Assembly (NCBI GenBank): GCA_050084515.1
Contig: CM114272.1
Span: forward strand, 59,706,001 to 59,770,000
Source of the DNA: Blasia pusilla
Taxonomy: Eukaryota > Marchantiophyta > Marchantiopsida > Blasiales
Length of the DNA: 64,000 nt
Reading direction: 5' to 3'
Part shown: positions 1 to 11,239 of the stretch, piece by piece
How the letters are laid out: the number at the start of each line of letters is the position of its first letter
Numbering within the stretch: position 1 is the stretch's first letter
Notes under the pieces: generated by a model
The model's input: only the letters and a program-made list of their open reading frames with translations
Databases searched by the model: none
What the model was told of the DNA's origin: nothing
Translations under genes and position numbers: made by a program

Positions 1-886
1 CTGGACCTCTTTTGCTTCGCTTGAGGACGAAGCTCTTTCTCTTGATCTGAAGACGAATCGCTCCATTCTTTGTTCTTGTTTCCGGTGCTTCGTTCAAGAG
101 CGAAGCACTTCATAGCCAGAGCTTAACAGAGCTTCGTAGATCTTCGTTGTCGTTCCGAGGCTTCTTGCTGGGTCTTGAGACTTTGTTATTTTATTCTCCT
201 CTCCTCTTAGGCAAATCCTTGATTTTCTATCTCTCTGCCTTGTCCTTGGAGCTTCGTGATTCACTTTAATCTTACTCATTCCTCCCCATAATAATGTATA
301 ATAATCAAAATCATAATGTATAAACAAGTCCTCATTGAATAAAAAGATGTATTTCTTCAAAATTACAAAATTGTGGGTATCACATGCCGTAAGAGGAGAG
401 GAAGAGAGGAAGAGAGGAGAGAGGAAACTACCTTCAACCAAAAGAGATAATTTTTTTTTAAGAGAGTTTCTTGTGATTTGAAGAGAGTTCTCGTTGGGTT
501 GAAGAGAGGAAACTTTTTGTGTGAATTTTTTTGCACTTTTCTACTCAATTCTTAAGCACTCCCATAGTTTTTTTTTCCTCTTCCACGTTTTGGCAACCCA
601 ACCGAGTTCGACGAGTTTCAAATTGCACAAAATTTAGAAAACTGAAAAATCATTGGAATCATAAGTGTCGAACCAATCACTTTTTCCATCCAAGGTCTAG
701 AAAAAATCTATCATTTTCCTTGGGCTGAATAGAGTTCAAGCTCAAAGAGAAGGTTCTGGAAAAATGAAAGTACAATCTAAAACCTCATTTTGCATCCTCA
801 AAGTGGTTTGTTTAAAATACTTCGCACTTCTTTGAGGGACAGAATTGGTTGGTGGATTCCTACTCCTACCTCTGACTCTCTTAAAA

Positions 887-1521
887 CTACAAGCAATACA
901 TAGTACATGTGCTTACAAGGAAAATACCTTTTCCCACTTCTCTCTCTGGATAAAGTCTGGTCTCTCTCTGACCCACTCCAAACTTCCTCCGTCTACGAGT
1001 CTGAAACCGGCACTTGTAAGATTTTTTACTTCGTCTTGAGAGCAATTCGTACCTCTGGCAATGGGCCAAATCGTGGGGATATTCCCTGGAGCTCCAATGG
1101 CAGCCAGATAAGACTTCCGAAAAGCGCAAGATTCATTTGGGTAGAAGAAGTACTTCAATTGATCCCCGGTCCTCATGAAACGATCAAAGGTTTTGAGTCC
1201 CCAAAATCAAGGCAGTGGTCGTCCAGTCCATATACAGTTCTTATTTAGGAAAGTGCCACATGCTCTCCTAATGCCATCAAATCCTGCCCTGCAAGTGGGT
1301 CCACATCCAGGGTTGCTCCAAGATATATGCCACTGTTTGAGGTTGCAATCTACCACATTGACCGGAATCCCATACTGTTGAACCACCCCACCGACTGGAT
1401 GCTGCGAACTTCCAACAACGGAGGGCTTTTGAAATAAAACATTCACTGATTGTAGCATTACATTCACTATTGCACCTTTTGTGTGCAAAACGGATGCAAG
1501 GGCAAAACCCTTATCCTTCAT
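887..1521 (-). other. Unrecognised minus-strand open frames; bases 1-1860 otherwise without an identifiable gene
   Basis: Two overlapping-region reading frames on the minus strand (1521-1207 and 1176-913) are open for about 100 and 87 codons. The first has a Cys-rich stretch (CGPTCRAGF, then RRACGTFLNKNC) that faintly recalls a BED-type or other plant transposase zinc finger, but spacing and conserved aromatics are not convincing. I do not recognise a product. The rest of 1-1860 is AT-rich with no LTR, RNA gene or catalytic motif I can see. It may be further decayed transposon sequence downstream of the truncated gypsy copy that follows. Confidence 0.2.
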
Positions 1522-1883
1522 AATACAATTGATAGAAGGTAGTCATAGGGGATTGAATCGGAACTTCAGTTTCGATTAAGATATGAATGAAAATGACTGC
1601 CATCTCCAACTCCCCTAGGTGCTTAAATCCAAAGATTTGATTTCCGCACTCATTTCCCTAATGGTTTCCAAGGAGGTTTTATCCTCCATGGTTGATTTTA
1701 TGGAAGCATCACCCGCCAGTAATCTCAACTTTCTTTAGTAATGATCAAAGTCTCTATGAAATCCTTTATAGTATAGATGATGCCAATTGAGTCTTACCAA
1801 GGAAGAGGTCCGAGTACTATTTGGAGATATTCCATATGCTGGGGATGGGTTAATATGCTTTCTTTTTTTGAAGGTTTCACGGC

Positions 1884-3300
1884 TTAAATTTCCGGAGAAG
1901 TGCTTGAACCACTAGAGTCTCCAATTGTCGTTGATATTGTTCTATGTGGGATCCATTTCGTATTATTTTCTTGGTCCACAGTTCCCACAGAAGTCTTCAA
2001 CGTGATGGCTTGGTGGACATTGGAATCAATTCCCTCCTTTTGAATGATCCAAATAGCGTTATAATTCCTTAAGTATTGGTTTATGACCAAGTTTACTTTT
2101 TCGATTTTCCCATCCGTTTGAGGATGGAAGGCCGTACTAAAGCGGAGTTTGGTCTTGAACCTTCTAAATAGATGGTTCCAAAAGGCACTCATAAACTTTG
2201 GATCTCGATTGAAAACAATGCTCCTAGGCAATCCATGAGTTGGTCATAAACTATCGAGGAACAGTAGGGATGTCGTATAGGCCGTCGCAGAATCTCTTGT
2301 GGGGACAAACCTCCCTAACTTGCTATACTGGTTAACTATCACAAGTATAACATTTTATCCCTTATATTCCGGAAGACTCGTAATGAAATCCATGCTAATG
2401 CTTTGCAAAGGCTCCTCCGGGATCGGCAAAGGACTAAGTAAGCCTTCCTTCTTCTCATAAGAAACTATGTTTGCTTGACAGGTCACACATGTCTTCACAT
2501 ATTGAACAACATCTTCCTTCATGTTGGGCGAGAAGAACCTCTTGGCCAAAACAACAAGAGTGGATTCCTCCCCTTTGTGTCCTGCCAAAGGTCTTTCATG
2601 ACATTCCACAAACAATTTGGTCCGTAGCTTGCCTTGGCCCACATAGATCTTGCTTTGCTTAAACCTTAGCAAAGCATGCCTCAAACTTAGATTGGCCACC
2701 TTCTCACCCCTTCAACTTCTTTAGGTACTCACTTGCTTGCGCATCCTTCATGTATGCTTCACGAATCCTTCTTTCCAGGTCTGTTTCATTAGGGAACATT
2801 GCTTTCAAGACTTGTGTCGTCGATGGCATATGCTCATCCCTGCGACTTAACACATCTAGAATGACATTGTCTTTCCACGGCTTTTGGATTAGCTCCACAT
2901 TAATTCATCAACGCTAAGGTATGATGTTATCAAAGTTGCTTTAGTGTTACACGATCTTGGGTCTCAAAATCTTTGAGTGAAGTGTTATCTGAAAATACTT
3001 CAGTCTTGTGAAGTCCCAAATAGTGACGCTACTTCCTCAAACAATGAACCACCATAAACAAATCTTTCTCATGAGTGGGCTATCTCCTTTTGGTGTCACT
3101 AAGCCTCTTGCTCTTGTATGCTATTGTTCTCCCTTTTTGTACCAACATTCCTGCAATCGCGAAATCACTAGCATCACTGTGCACCTCAAATGGTTAGTCA
3201 AACTCTGGCACCTTCAAAACTGGTTCCTGTGAGAGGATCTCTTTGACTCGGTTGAACGTCTTATCCACTTTCTAGTCCATGTTGTGTTGGCAAACTTGGG
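1884..3300 (-). pseudogene. Gypsy RNase H tail and integrase, broken
   Basis: Minus-strand segments carry the end of RNase H and the spacer with SRRDEHMPSTTQV (2898-2704), then the integrase HHCC zinc-binding region at 2699-2355 (HERPLAGHKG followed by CVTCQ) leading into SISMDFITSLP, which holds the first catalytic Asp. The second half (2231-1884) has NRDPKFMSAFW and HPQTDGKIEKVN, the second Asp and the catalytic Glu region. Similarity to the 48-50 kb element ends after QYLRNY, near 2060; sequence further left is unrelated. Frames are interrupted by stops and shifts, so no active integrase can be made. Confidence 0.75.
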
Positions 3301-3351
3301 GGTCCAATCTGTGAGATGTTTCACTATTTTTGAAAAGTTCTTCACGTAGGT

Positions 3352-4224
3352 CTAGTAAAACTCGACCGCTTCGATGAACCTCCTTATCCCCTTCACAGTG
3401 GAAGGCAGTTCCCATTCGGAAATTGCGCTTACCTTCTCCATGTCTGGACTCACTCCATCAGCACTAACCACATGCCCCAAGAACTTGATCTTCATCAAAC
3501 CGAACTCACTCTTGTCCGAATTTGCATACATCTTGTTCACCTTGAGTTTTTCAAACACCGTCTTTAAATGTCAAGCGTGCTCCTCTAGTATCAAATAGAT
3601 GAGTATGTCATGTATGTAGATGATCACATACTCTTCCATCTTCTTATGAAAGATGGAGTTCATCAATATGGTTAAAGTTGGAGGCGCATTACATAGATTG
3701 TAAGGCATTACAACAAACTCGAACGAACCGTATCTCGTCCTACACGCACTCTTCTCTACATATGCTTTGGCAATCCGAATCTCATAATATCCTGATTTTA
3801 GGTCAATCCAACTGAAATACTTGGCACCTAAAAATAGATCAAAGAGGTCATCCATCCTTGGAAGAGGATAGTTGTTCCTTAAAATCAATTTATTCAGCCC
3901 CGGGTAATCAACAAAGAGTCTCAACTTTCCATCCTTCTTCTTTTCAAAGAGAACGGGCGCTCCACTAGGTGACTTGCTAGTTCAGATGTAACCTTTTTCT
4001 AGGAGTTCACCCAATTTTTTCTTCAACTTTGCAAGTTCTTCTTGATTCAATCTATATGGCACCGTTGAAAGTGGTTGAGATCCGGGTATCACCTCTATCT
4101 TATGATCAACCGCCCTATATGGTGGCAACTCAATCGGAAGCTCCTTCGTCAAAACATCTCCAAATTCTTTCACAACTCTCTTGAGTGTTTCAAGGATTTC
4201 CCTTGAAGTTGAGTATCTCTGCAT
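3352..4224 (-). pseudogene. Gypsy reverse transcriptase, inactive
   Basis: Three minus-strand pieces (4224-3982, 3924-3571, 3558-3352) rebuild the fingers-palm-thumb of a Ty3/gypsy [55 protein letters not shown] and [11 protein letters not shown]. The catalytic box at 3607-3618 reads YIHD instead of YIDD, which replaces the first of the two active-site aspartates with histidine and should abolish polymerisation. Frameshifts separate the pieces. The RNase H region that follows to the left is also broken. Confidence 0.8.
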
Positions 4225-4622
4225 CTCACGCTTGCGTCATCCTTTACTTGTCTCACTCATCAAGCAAAGAAATCCTTCCTCTAACTCGGTAAAACTTGTC
4301 CTTATGATGGCATTCACCAACTCCGTCTTTCTAGGAACCTCACAAACCAATTTGGCATGCATCTATTTTCTATTTACCAAGATGCTCAACCTCAAAGGTC
4401 TTTGCCTTAGTTCCACCTCATACGCATCCAAGAACGTGTTCCCCAAGACTCCATCGATTTCTTCCATGTCCCAAACTTTGAAATTCTCCTTCAACTTGAA
4501 TACTTTGCATCCCACAACTAGTCCTCAAAGGGTTTTGGGCTTTGGACTTCATTGTCCCTTATCTGCTCCGCTAGCCTTAGAAGCTGTGCGCACGTTTTTG
4601 GTAGGTGAGGCATATGAAAGAT

Positions 4623-5246
4623 CTAGAGGGCCTTCTCGGCGTTCGGCTTGAGTCCACTTAAGAATATCACCTTCTTTGTAAACTCATCCGTTGTGGAAAG
4701 TAAGTTCATTTGTACACTCAACTCTTGCACATAAGCGCTAAGGGACCCGATTTGCCGTAACCGCACAAATTGGATGCCATTGCCATACCCTTGATATTCC
4801 AGAGTGAATCGATCACTAATCAACACCTTGAGCTCTTCCAAACTCAAAGTTGTTCCAAGGCCCATATGTTCTTTATGGTGAGTCATCCATGAGTGGAGAG
4901 TGTGATCCTTAAGGAACGTGAGCGCTAGAGTCACCTTGTCCTACTCCTTTGCCCTTTGCGCTTAGAGGTAGAGTTCGAGCTCCGTTAGAAACTCGCTCAC
5001 TTTCTGAAAACACCCCATTCCTGTGAATGGCGTTGGCAAATTTGTCTTCCAAAGATTCTTGTTGGAACTAGAAGCTCCATTCAACTTGAGTTCATCAATC
5101 AGCTTGCTCTGTTGGGACATCTGGTCCGTCATCACCTTCATCAAATCCATCATTTGGACATAAAAATCCGGGTCATTTGAGTTTGTAGCTAAAGGCCCCG
5201 CGAAAAGATGCGCGTTTGGGACATTCTGATGTTTGAGACTCGGCAC
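4623..5246 (-). pseudogene. Gypsy gag remnant lacking zinc knuckle
   Basis: Two minus-strand pieces (5246-4962 and 4934-4623) match the gag of the 46.6-55.0 kb element: LPTPFTGMG, FLTELELYL, VTLALTFLKDH and [17 protein letters not shown]. Gag forms the retrotransposon particle. The related element continues into a CCHC knuckle and a DTGAS protease. Here about half a kilobase is missing between the region encoding this gag tail and the one encoding the pre-RT spacer (4225-4510), so knuckle and protease active site are deleted. Confidence 0.7.
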
Positions 5247-5488
5247 TCCGGGAGGGAGTCCCTATCTCCTCCTGTGGCTCGCGGTTAGTCAATGATTTAT
5301 CTCTCGGTTTTTAGTTTGACTCGCGACTTCCTTGGTTTTTCACCCTTGGTCGCCATTTGCAGGTCCTCGCTTTCTTGGATCTCCTCCTCTTCTCTTCCGT
5401 TCTTCCTCGAGTGTTGAGGTCTTTGTGCTTAAGTTCTTCTCAAACGTCCAGATCTTAGACAACCCCAAGTTCATGCTCACCAAGGATT

Positions 5489-5501
5489 TGCTCTAATACC
5501 A
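5489..5501 (-). promoter_or_regulatory. Primer binding site (Met-tRNA-like)
   Basis: On the minus strand the LTR is followed, after 2 nt, by TGGTATTAGAGCA, one mismatch from the plant initiator-Met tRNA complement TGGTATCAGAGC. Its position immediately inside the LTR fixes both the LTR boundary and the minus-strand orientation. Confidence 0.7.
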
Positions 5502-5503
5502 TG

Positions 5504-6509
5504 TGTAGTGCGCCTACTTTCCTTGAACATTAATCTTTGTTATTGCGGAAGCGTGCGTTCAACGGATCATGTTCTCAACGTTGATCTGCATCCAAACACG
5601 CACTCACGTTAGTTAGTTCTGGATCAATCAGCGGTTCTAACTTTTCGGGTACTTGACTCGGCTTCTCATCAAGCTCACCCTTCATAGTTTCACGATTTAC
5701 AACATAGGAAAGTCTCGAAAGACTTGGGACAGATTTTCTAGTCGTTTCAAGAACCTCAAACGACATTTTGTGCTCAGCAGTTCCAACTATCCAATGGACA
5801 TCCAATGATTCCCTAGCCGCAAGTCATAAACAGAAATTGCGGGTTGGAATCCAAGTGTGGCTTACGTAGTCCACTCCCTTGGATGAGGTTTGGGTTTCGC
5901 GTTCGAACGCCAAACTCCCATACCATCCCGTGCCCTTGAGACGCCATTTGGTGCTCAAAGTGGGGTTTTTGTTCCAAGACTGCTTGGAGAGACTCCCCCT
6001 TACTTATACTTCTGGGGCACGAGATGGTACGGGACCCTCAGATTGGCCCTCAACTCGATTGCTCTCACAATTTTTTTTGACCAATATCTCAGTCTCTACT
6101 TATGCATTTTCTGAGATTTTTAGTATGGTGGAAGGGTTTCAAGACAAGCTTTCCAACGCACCCTTACTTGTCCCGAAAGCATATTGGAGCTAAAAGTTAT
6201 GGTCGGAAACACAGTCAAAATCCCCAAAGGCTAGTCGTGTTCCAAAACTAGTTCTCACCTCTTTGGCAACCAACCTTCCAAAGACTCAACTCATCTCAAG
6301 TCTTGGTTCGCGTTTGGTGCACGTTTCCTCATCGCGATCACAAATGCATGAAGCGCACAACTCTGTTTCGCGTTTCGCCTCTTGGACTTTTCCAAGAGAC
6401 CTTTCCAAAAGCCTCGTCAAAGCGCGATCATCGTAGCGTGAGTCCACTAGAGTTCTGATTTTCCGCTTGGAGCCTATTTGGTGTTTGTTTGGTTATGAGG
6501 ATTGCAAAA
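5504..6509 (-). repeat. 5' LTR of the degenerate gypsy element
   Basis: About 1 kb, alignable by eye along its whole length with the LTRs at 46566-47596 and 54001-55026 (shared CGCCTACT start, TTGCGGAAGCGTG, CTCATCTCAAGTCT and the end GGTTATGAGG). It is clearly more diverged from those two than they are from each other, so this copy is older. No matching second LTR lies in the window. Confidence 0.75.
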
Positions 6510-6921
6510 ATTGGGTACATTTGTAAGTAGAACGTGAAATATAGCATATTGAAGCGGATGGATTAAGGAAGTTTGTTACCTAGATTTGAGGCGGTCGATG
6601 TCATAGATATAGCAACGAATGAGACTCTCCTTTGATTAGAAATATATTGTGTATATTTGTAAATTCATTGGTACTAGATATTTATAGATATATAAAGCGA
6701 GAGTCGTAACATATTGTAGAGAATGGAAGCTTAGATTAGGGAAACTGTAACATATTGCAAAAAGTTGAAGTTAAAGATTGTGAAGCCATATGATTGTTGG
6801 GGATTTTTTTTAATCATCGCGAATTGGAACTTGGATTCCAAATCTGATATATGCAATGAGCATATTTACTGTCATCTAATGATCGTGCGATGGACTTGTT
6901 ATGTGACATTTATGTACACTT
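6510..6921. other. AT-rich spacer between two gypsy elements
   Basis: No gene or RNA seen. The last about 125 bases (6795-6921) show a weak, gappy resemblance to the 130-bp segment found on both sides of the 3' LTR at 16084 and 16728 (GTTGGGGATTTT..., GCGATGG, ATGTACAC). This is too diverged to be certain by eye. Confidence 0.3.
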
Positions 6922-7430
6922 TGTCACGTCTTTTAGGATAGATCGGTGAGATCTAATAGAGCGCCTTCATGAGTAGTGGAGGACACGCTCAGTAGGTCGC
7001 GGATGACCTGCTGAGGCCCGTGGAAACCTGAGAGAGCAGGTTTCCCCTTCGTTTCGGCTCATTTGGAGCCATATTGAGGAACTTACTATTTTAGGTAAGT
7101 ACCATTTTGAGTATATGATCAACTTTCTATTTTTGGTAAGTGGCCCTTGACCTCCTACATCAGGTCAAGAGCCAAGGAGGTGACTTGGGAGAATAGGTTA
7201 CCATGGAGAGAGCTTGGGAGAGGGGAGGGGTATACCTCAAGGAGAGAGAGCTTCAGAGCTCATTCTCTCTTTGTTGAACCTCTTGGCCTGAGGCGGCGGA
7301 GCTATGGTACCTTGCCTGTAACCCAAGCCTCTCATTAGGAGAGTGGGTTTGGTTTGACATGAGAGAGAGTGCACACCTTTGAGAGCTATGGTGTGAGATG
7401 GTGTAGAGAGAGATTGGATCTTACTTTACA
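6922..7430 (+). repeat. 5' LTR of the DNMT gypsy element
   Basis: Starts TGTCACGTCTTTTAGG and ends CTTACTTTACA, giving the TG...CA (TGT/ACA) termini typical of LTRs. It matches 16214-16727 with only scattered substitutions and a short indel (an extra TGTGAG in the right copy), suggesting recent insertion. Internal short inverted repeat CCTTGACCTCC...CAAGGAGGTGA. No clear PBS follows at 7431, so the exact inner boundary rests on the TG/CA rule and on where the right copy diverges. Confidence 0.8.
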
Positions 7431-9100
7431 AAGAGATAATGAGAGAATGAGAGAGTGAGAGAGCTTCATGGGGGAGCTCGCTCGTCACTCGCTGTTTTTG
7501 CAGGTTGGGGACGGTGTTCCCCGTTCAGTGGCTCATGGGAGTGCTCACCGGAGCAAGGGCTGCTTTGATTGTTCTTTGCATTTGCCGATTTTTTGTGTGG
7601 AAGAATGGCGCGCGGAAGCGCTGCCCAAATTTTGTTAGGGATTGAGTATGGGGGCAGGTTGCCCCATGCCGGTGCTCTCTGGAGCACCATGAAGCTTGCT
7701 GATTTGTATTTTTATAGGTTTTACATTTTTGTTGGGAGAAATGAGCGCGGAGGCGCTGCCGAATTTTGTGTAGGAGAAAGAGACATTGGGCTTTATGACA
7801 GTCCCCGTCAGTTTTTACTGGAATGTCCGATTCTAAATATTTTTTGACACTGTCGTAGACCGTGAAGCTGTGCACGTTGTGCAACAAATAGTGTGCAATT
7901 TGGAGTTGCGAGAAAAAAGTAATGGTCAATCTTGCAAAACTGCCATTGCTAGGCGATTTTTAGGGTTAAATTGTTCAAACCCTAAACGAGCCGCCACGCC
8001 GGCGGCGGCCGTCGCCGTCATACTCACCGCCAATGGTCCGCCGTCGATGGTCAACCGTCACCATCATCGTTCGGCCGTCACCATCAGCGGTCAACCGTCA
8101 CTATCAACGGTCCACCGTCCATTGTCCACCCTTTGGGTGCCATTGCCGCCATTATGGAGTGGAGGGTCTTCCACAACGTTCGTTGATTCCCTCACTTGCG
8201 TCGCCACCACGTACTTTGTTTTGGCCGCCACCATCATTGCAGTTTCGTCATAAATCAGTGATGCTAGATGACCTGCGGTTATGGTGTTTGAGTTTTGATT
8301 TCATGCTGCTATGTTGTGATTGGTAGCCGCTCGACGACGATCGAGTATCATGCCGTGACGCCCGTAGCCGCAACGCGCCGCTCGTGGCCGCACCGCATCG
8401 TCTCGATCGCGGAGCTGCACCATCATTGTGAGGCAGAGTGTGGGTTTATTGTTGATTGAGGAGGGTATGCCGCCGAGTGCCGCATCCCACCATCGAGGGC
8501 CGTGCCGTTCGCAGCCGTTCTGTGCCGCCTGCAACGCCGCACCGTTCCGCTGGGACCGCACTGTCTATCGAGGAGTTTTGAGCAGCGTCAGTATGGGAGG
8601 AGTATGACTTGCTGATTGGAGGAGTTGTCTCCACGATCGAGTTGGGGTCGAGATTTGCAGTTGCTGAGGAGCGACATCAACATGTGTTCAGGTTACCCAT
8701 TCTGGTCCTTTACCCTGCACGTATGAGGGATTCTGGGATTTATTTGGGGATATTGGGTGTGTGGATGCTGAGAGCATCATTTATGTATGTGGTTTAGGGG
8801 ACATAGACCTGTGTGGGATGTCCGGAGTTGAGGGTAGGTTGTCGATGAGAAGATAACCTGGTCGATTTTCCGCATCACGCCGCGTGTTGCCGCACGTTAC
8901 ACGTCTCGGGGAGAGAGAGTGTAGATCGCGTGCCGCATGTTTGGGATGAGTGATTGAGGGATTCCTCACGAGGTTCAGAGTGATCGGGTGAGAGGGGCAC
9001 AAGGGTCATCACGGAGTCCGTTTGGGACTTTGAGAGGCGAGGTGGTGAACCCGAGAGTAGCTCTAGAGGTTTTACGCGGAGTGGCGCGAGGTTCCGAGGG
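7431..9100 (+). other. Long non-coding leader of the DNMT element
   Basis: About 1.7 kb without a convincing coding frame. It contains a diverged internal duplication: the segment around 7585-7640 (GAATGGCGCGCGGAAGCGCTGCC) recurs around 7735-7780 (AAATGAGCGCGGAGGCGCTGCC). A GC-rich CCG-repeat region begins at about 7990. Such leaders in gypsy elements usually hold the packaging and primer sites, but I could not identify a tRNA-complementary PBS. One weak candidate (TGGATGCTGAGAGCA) lies at about 8763. Confidence 0.5.
8040..8125 (+). repeat. 20-bp tandem repeat (CGTCACCATCA type)
   Basis: Three to four imperfect copies of a 20-bp unit beginning CGTCACCATCATCG, CGTCACCATCAGCG and CGTCACTATCAACG. 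The repeat is not a multiple of 3 and so is unlikely to be maintained as coding sequence. Confidence 0.7.
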
Positions 9101-9133
9101 TCTCCACGTGAGGGACCACCTCGACCTCCTTCT

Positions 9134-9927
9134 GTGTCATCGTCAGACGAGGGGGAGGGTGTAGAGGAGTTTGTGAGCACATCGCCATACATTGTGAGTG
9201 GTCCTACTAGTTGGGCGTACGAGATGGACGACCGGGGTAGAGGACCGCGTAGGTTTTCAAGTGCACTAGGCACGATTGAGTTGCACGATTTTATAGCAGA
9301 GTTTAGGAGTTGGTGCGACTTCCAGCGGGCCAGGAACTCTAGAGAGTTCAACCCGTTTACAGCATGGAACGCTATGTTCCAACATTTAGAGGGGGCGCCC
9401 ATGGACGATTACCATGAGTTCTCTCAAAGATATGCATGTGAGATCGAGGCGTGGAGGCTCGATCTCACATGCATATCATTATGTGTCATGGACGGAGCCG
9501 TTCCAAATGAGGAGGAGGAGTCAAGAGAGCCTACTGCCTCTTCCACTAGTGACGTTTTAGGAGGGGTCACTCGCACGGGAGCAGTTGCACCGTCTAGTCG
9601 GGTTCGTCCCAGGTTCAACCATGTGATTGAGTTCTTTGCTGAGTTGAGGACGAGCTACCAGGGGATACGGACGGAGAAGTTGCGGAGCATCCACGACTTC
9701 CAGAGAGAGACCTACGCCTTCATATGCGGCTCAGCAGCAACCGCCTACTATTACTTGTTGGTCATGTGGTGGAGCCCATCATCAGCGCGATTGCACTCGT
9801 CAGGATCATAGACGTGTGCCTCAGCATGGAGGAGGAGATGGTGCTGCACCAAGAGGTTATCAGTGTGACTTTTGTCAGAGGTATGGTCATACATGCGCCA
9901 GGTGTTTCAGTTTACATCCTGAGTAAC
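9134..9927 (+). pseudogene. Gag of the DNMT element with CCHC zinc knuckle
   Basis: An open frame of 225 codons (9134-9811) begins in an acidic stretch and contains a gag-like helical region (HDFIAEFRSWCDFQRARN, FNPFTAWNAMFQHLEG, YHEFSQRYACEIEAW). Past a frame change, 9864-9905 encodes CDFCQRYGHTCARC, a C-x2-C-x4-H-x4-C knuckle that would bind the RNA genome. The frame is disturbed at 9429-9477 by a perfect inverted repeat that replaces the expected continuation of gag. Gag probably starts somewhat upstream; the 9134 ATG is only the first in the surviving frame. Confidence 0.6.
9429..9477. repeat. Perfect 20-bp inverted repeat inside gag
   Basis: Arms at 9429-9448 and 9458-9477 are exact reverse complements (GATATGCATGTGAGATCGAG) around a 9-nt loop. 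As RNA this would be a very stable hairpin. It interrupts the gag reading frame and looks like a template-switch or fold-back duplication. Confidence 0.9.
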
Positions 9928-10156
9928 GTCCGGACCGAGGGCCAGAGAGGGTACCAGAGCGAGTAGTCGGTCCAGGTGGGCTAGAGATCGTGCATCACGT
10001 GGTCCCGTTGGGGGACGAGGAGCTGGAGTTGCCCGATAGGATGGTGGAGCTGCCCATGGAGGAGGTAGAGTACCACCACCTAGACGCGTCGAGGGAGACG
10101 CCAGACGTGAGGCTGGGATGGCTGCTCAGATACAGCAGCTACATTGAGGTTACCCA

Positions 10157-10828
10157 ATGCCGGATCCGTCGCATCGACATCATATGGAACAGCCAAAGAT
10201 CTGGAGGATCCTGGATGGATGTGACGTACCCCTCAACGTCATAACATCGGATGCCCAGGCCACCGCAGTTGTGACGCGTGGAGCAGCCGCAGAGTTGGAT
10301 CCACAGCGAGGGGAAGCCAGAAGACAGACTAGACTTCCTCAGTCTTTCACGTTGTCCAAAGCGATGAGGACCCCATCGATGGGTCCTCATCAAAGTTCCT
10401 GGAGAGTTGGTGATGTTGTTGGTGTGCAGGCACAAAGGGCAATGGGAGAAGCGAGTGCGACGACTCCTATTGTTGATGCTCAGGAGGGGCATGTGTCGAG
10501 CACGTTGTTGGGGGCGGCCATCAGTGTGTACCGCACTCCTTTATTTTCTGCTTCCGATGTTATGACGTTGGGGGGTACGCCCGCCGAGACTTTTTGGTTG
10601 GCCGCTTCACTATGTGCGCGCGGAGTTGGAGTTCCTGCATCACGTTGAGAGGTGATTGCAGAGGAGGTGATGGACCTGCCCTTGGAGCGGATGCTCGAGT
10701 CGTCCACCTCAGATTCATGGTAGGCTGTGGCTGCTAGGATGGCGGAGATGCCCACTAGACCCGCGATAGAGCGTGCCATGGCTTCTCCTAGTGTTGTGTT
10801 GCTGGAGAACCAAGGAGAGGTCTTCTAG
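10157..10828 (+). other. Gag-protease linker, no recognised domain
   Basis: A 163-codon open frame (10157-10648) followed in the same region by stop-interrupted sequence leading into the protease. The composition is Ala/Thr/Ser-rich and I see no domain. A further short inverted repeat (GATGAGGACC / GGTCCTCATC around ATCGAT) sits at about 10365-10392. Probably the divergent C-terminal end of the gag-PR polyprotein. Confidence 0.4.
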
Positions 10829-11194
10829 TTGGTGAGTCCTGGAGGTAGAGCTTTTAGTCCGCAGCGTGTCTTGTTGGATTCAGGAGCGCAACCCTTGATG
10901 TTGGGGAAAGCGTCATTCAGAGGATTGGGCTTGACGAGAGCCGATGTGGAGCGTTGTCCATTCCGGATACAGACATCCTTGGGTGGAGCGAGTACCACAC
11001 AGTATATCACCCGACAGGAGGTCGTGGTGAGGATTCGCCCGGGACATCCTACAGGTGAGTCCGTGGTGCGCGCCAAGGCGATAGTGACTGATGTAGAGTC
11101 CTACGACGTCTTGGTTGGTGGAGCAGTGTTATACCCGATGGAGTTTTCCCTGGATTACTGGGAGGAGTTAGCGTCCTATAATAGATGGCAGTAA
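10829..11194 (+). pseudogene. Retroviral-type aspartic protease domain
   Basis: The 121-codon frame contains RVLLDSGAQPLMLG, the D-S/T-G-A active site of retrotransposon proteases, and further on the hydrophobic VLVGGAVLYPM region typical of the C-terminal part of this protease family. The enzyme cleaves the gag-pol polyprotein. It lies directly upstream of the methyltransferase segment. The domain itself is uninterrupted, but the polyprotein around it is broken (stop codon just upstream at about 10827 and downstream at 11195). Confidence 0.75.
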
Positions 11195-11239
11195 GGTGAT
11201 GGGCGCCTTAGCTCATTACCCGTTCGATTCACAAGTGCA

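Larger units (their letters stand above)
1884..6509 (-). mobile_element. Degenerate Ty3/gypsy LTR retrotransposon, 3'-truncated
   Basis: Reading leftwards: 5' LTR (6509-5504), a Met-tRNA-type primer binding site, gag, RT, RNase H and integrase. It belongs to the same family as the better-preserved element at 46566-55026: the LTR start (TGTAGTGCGCCTACT versus TGTCGTGCGCCTACT), the PBS position and long protein stretches match. Integrase similarity stops near 2060 and no 3' LTR is visible to the left, so the copy is truncated. Multiple frameshifts, stops and a dead RT active site make it a pseudo-element. An internal deletion removes the zinc knuckle and the protease active site. Confidence 0.85.

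Noticed and set aside
94-1039. Several 60-115 codon frames at the left edge
   Set aside because: No domain, AT-rich low complexity, overlapping frames on both strands.
7870-8560. Proline/histidine-rich proteins in the leader of the DNMT element, on both strands
   Set aside because: Frames follow the CCG and CGTCACCATCA repeats, overlap each other on both strands and lack domains.
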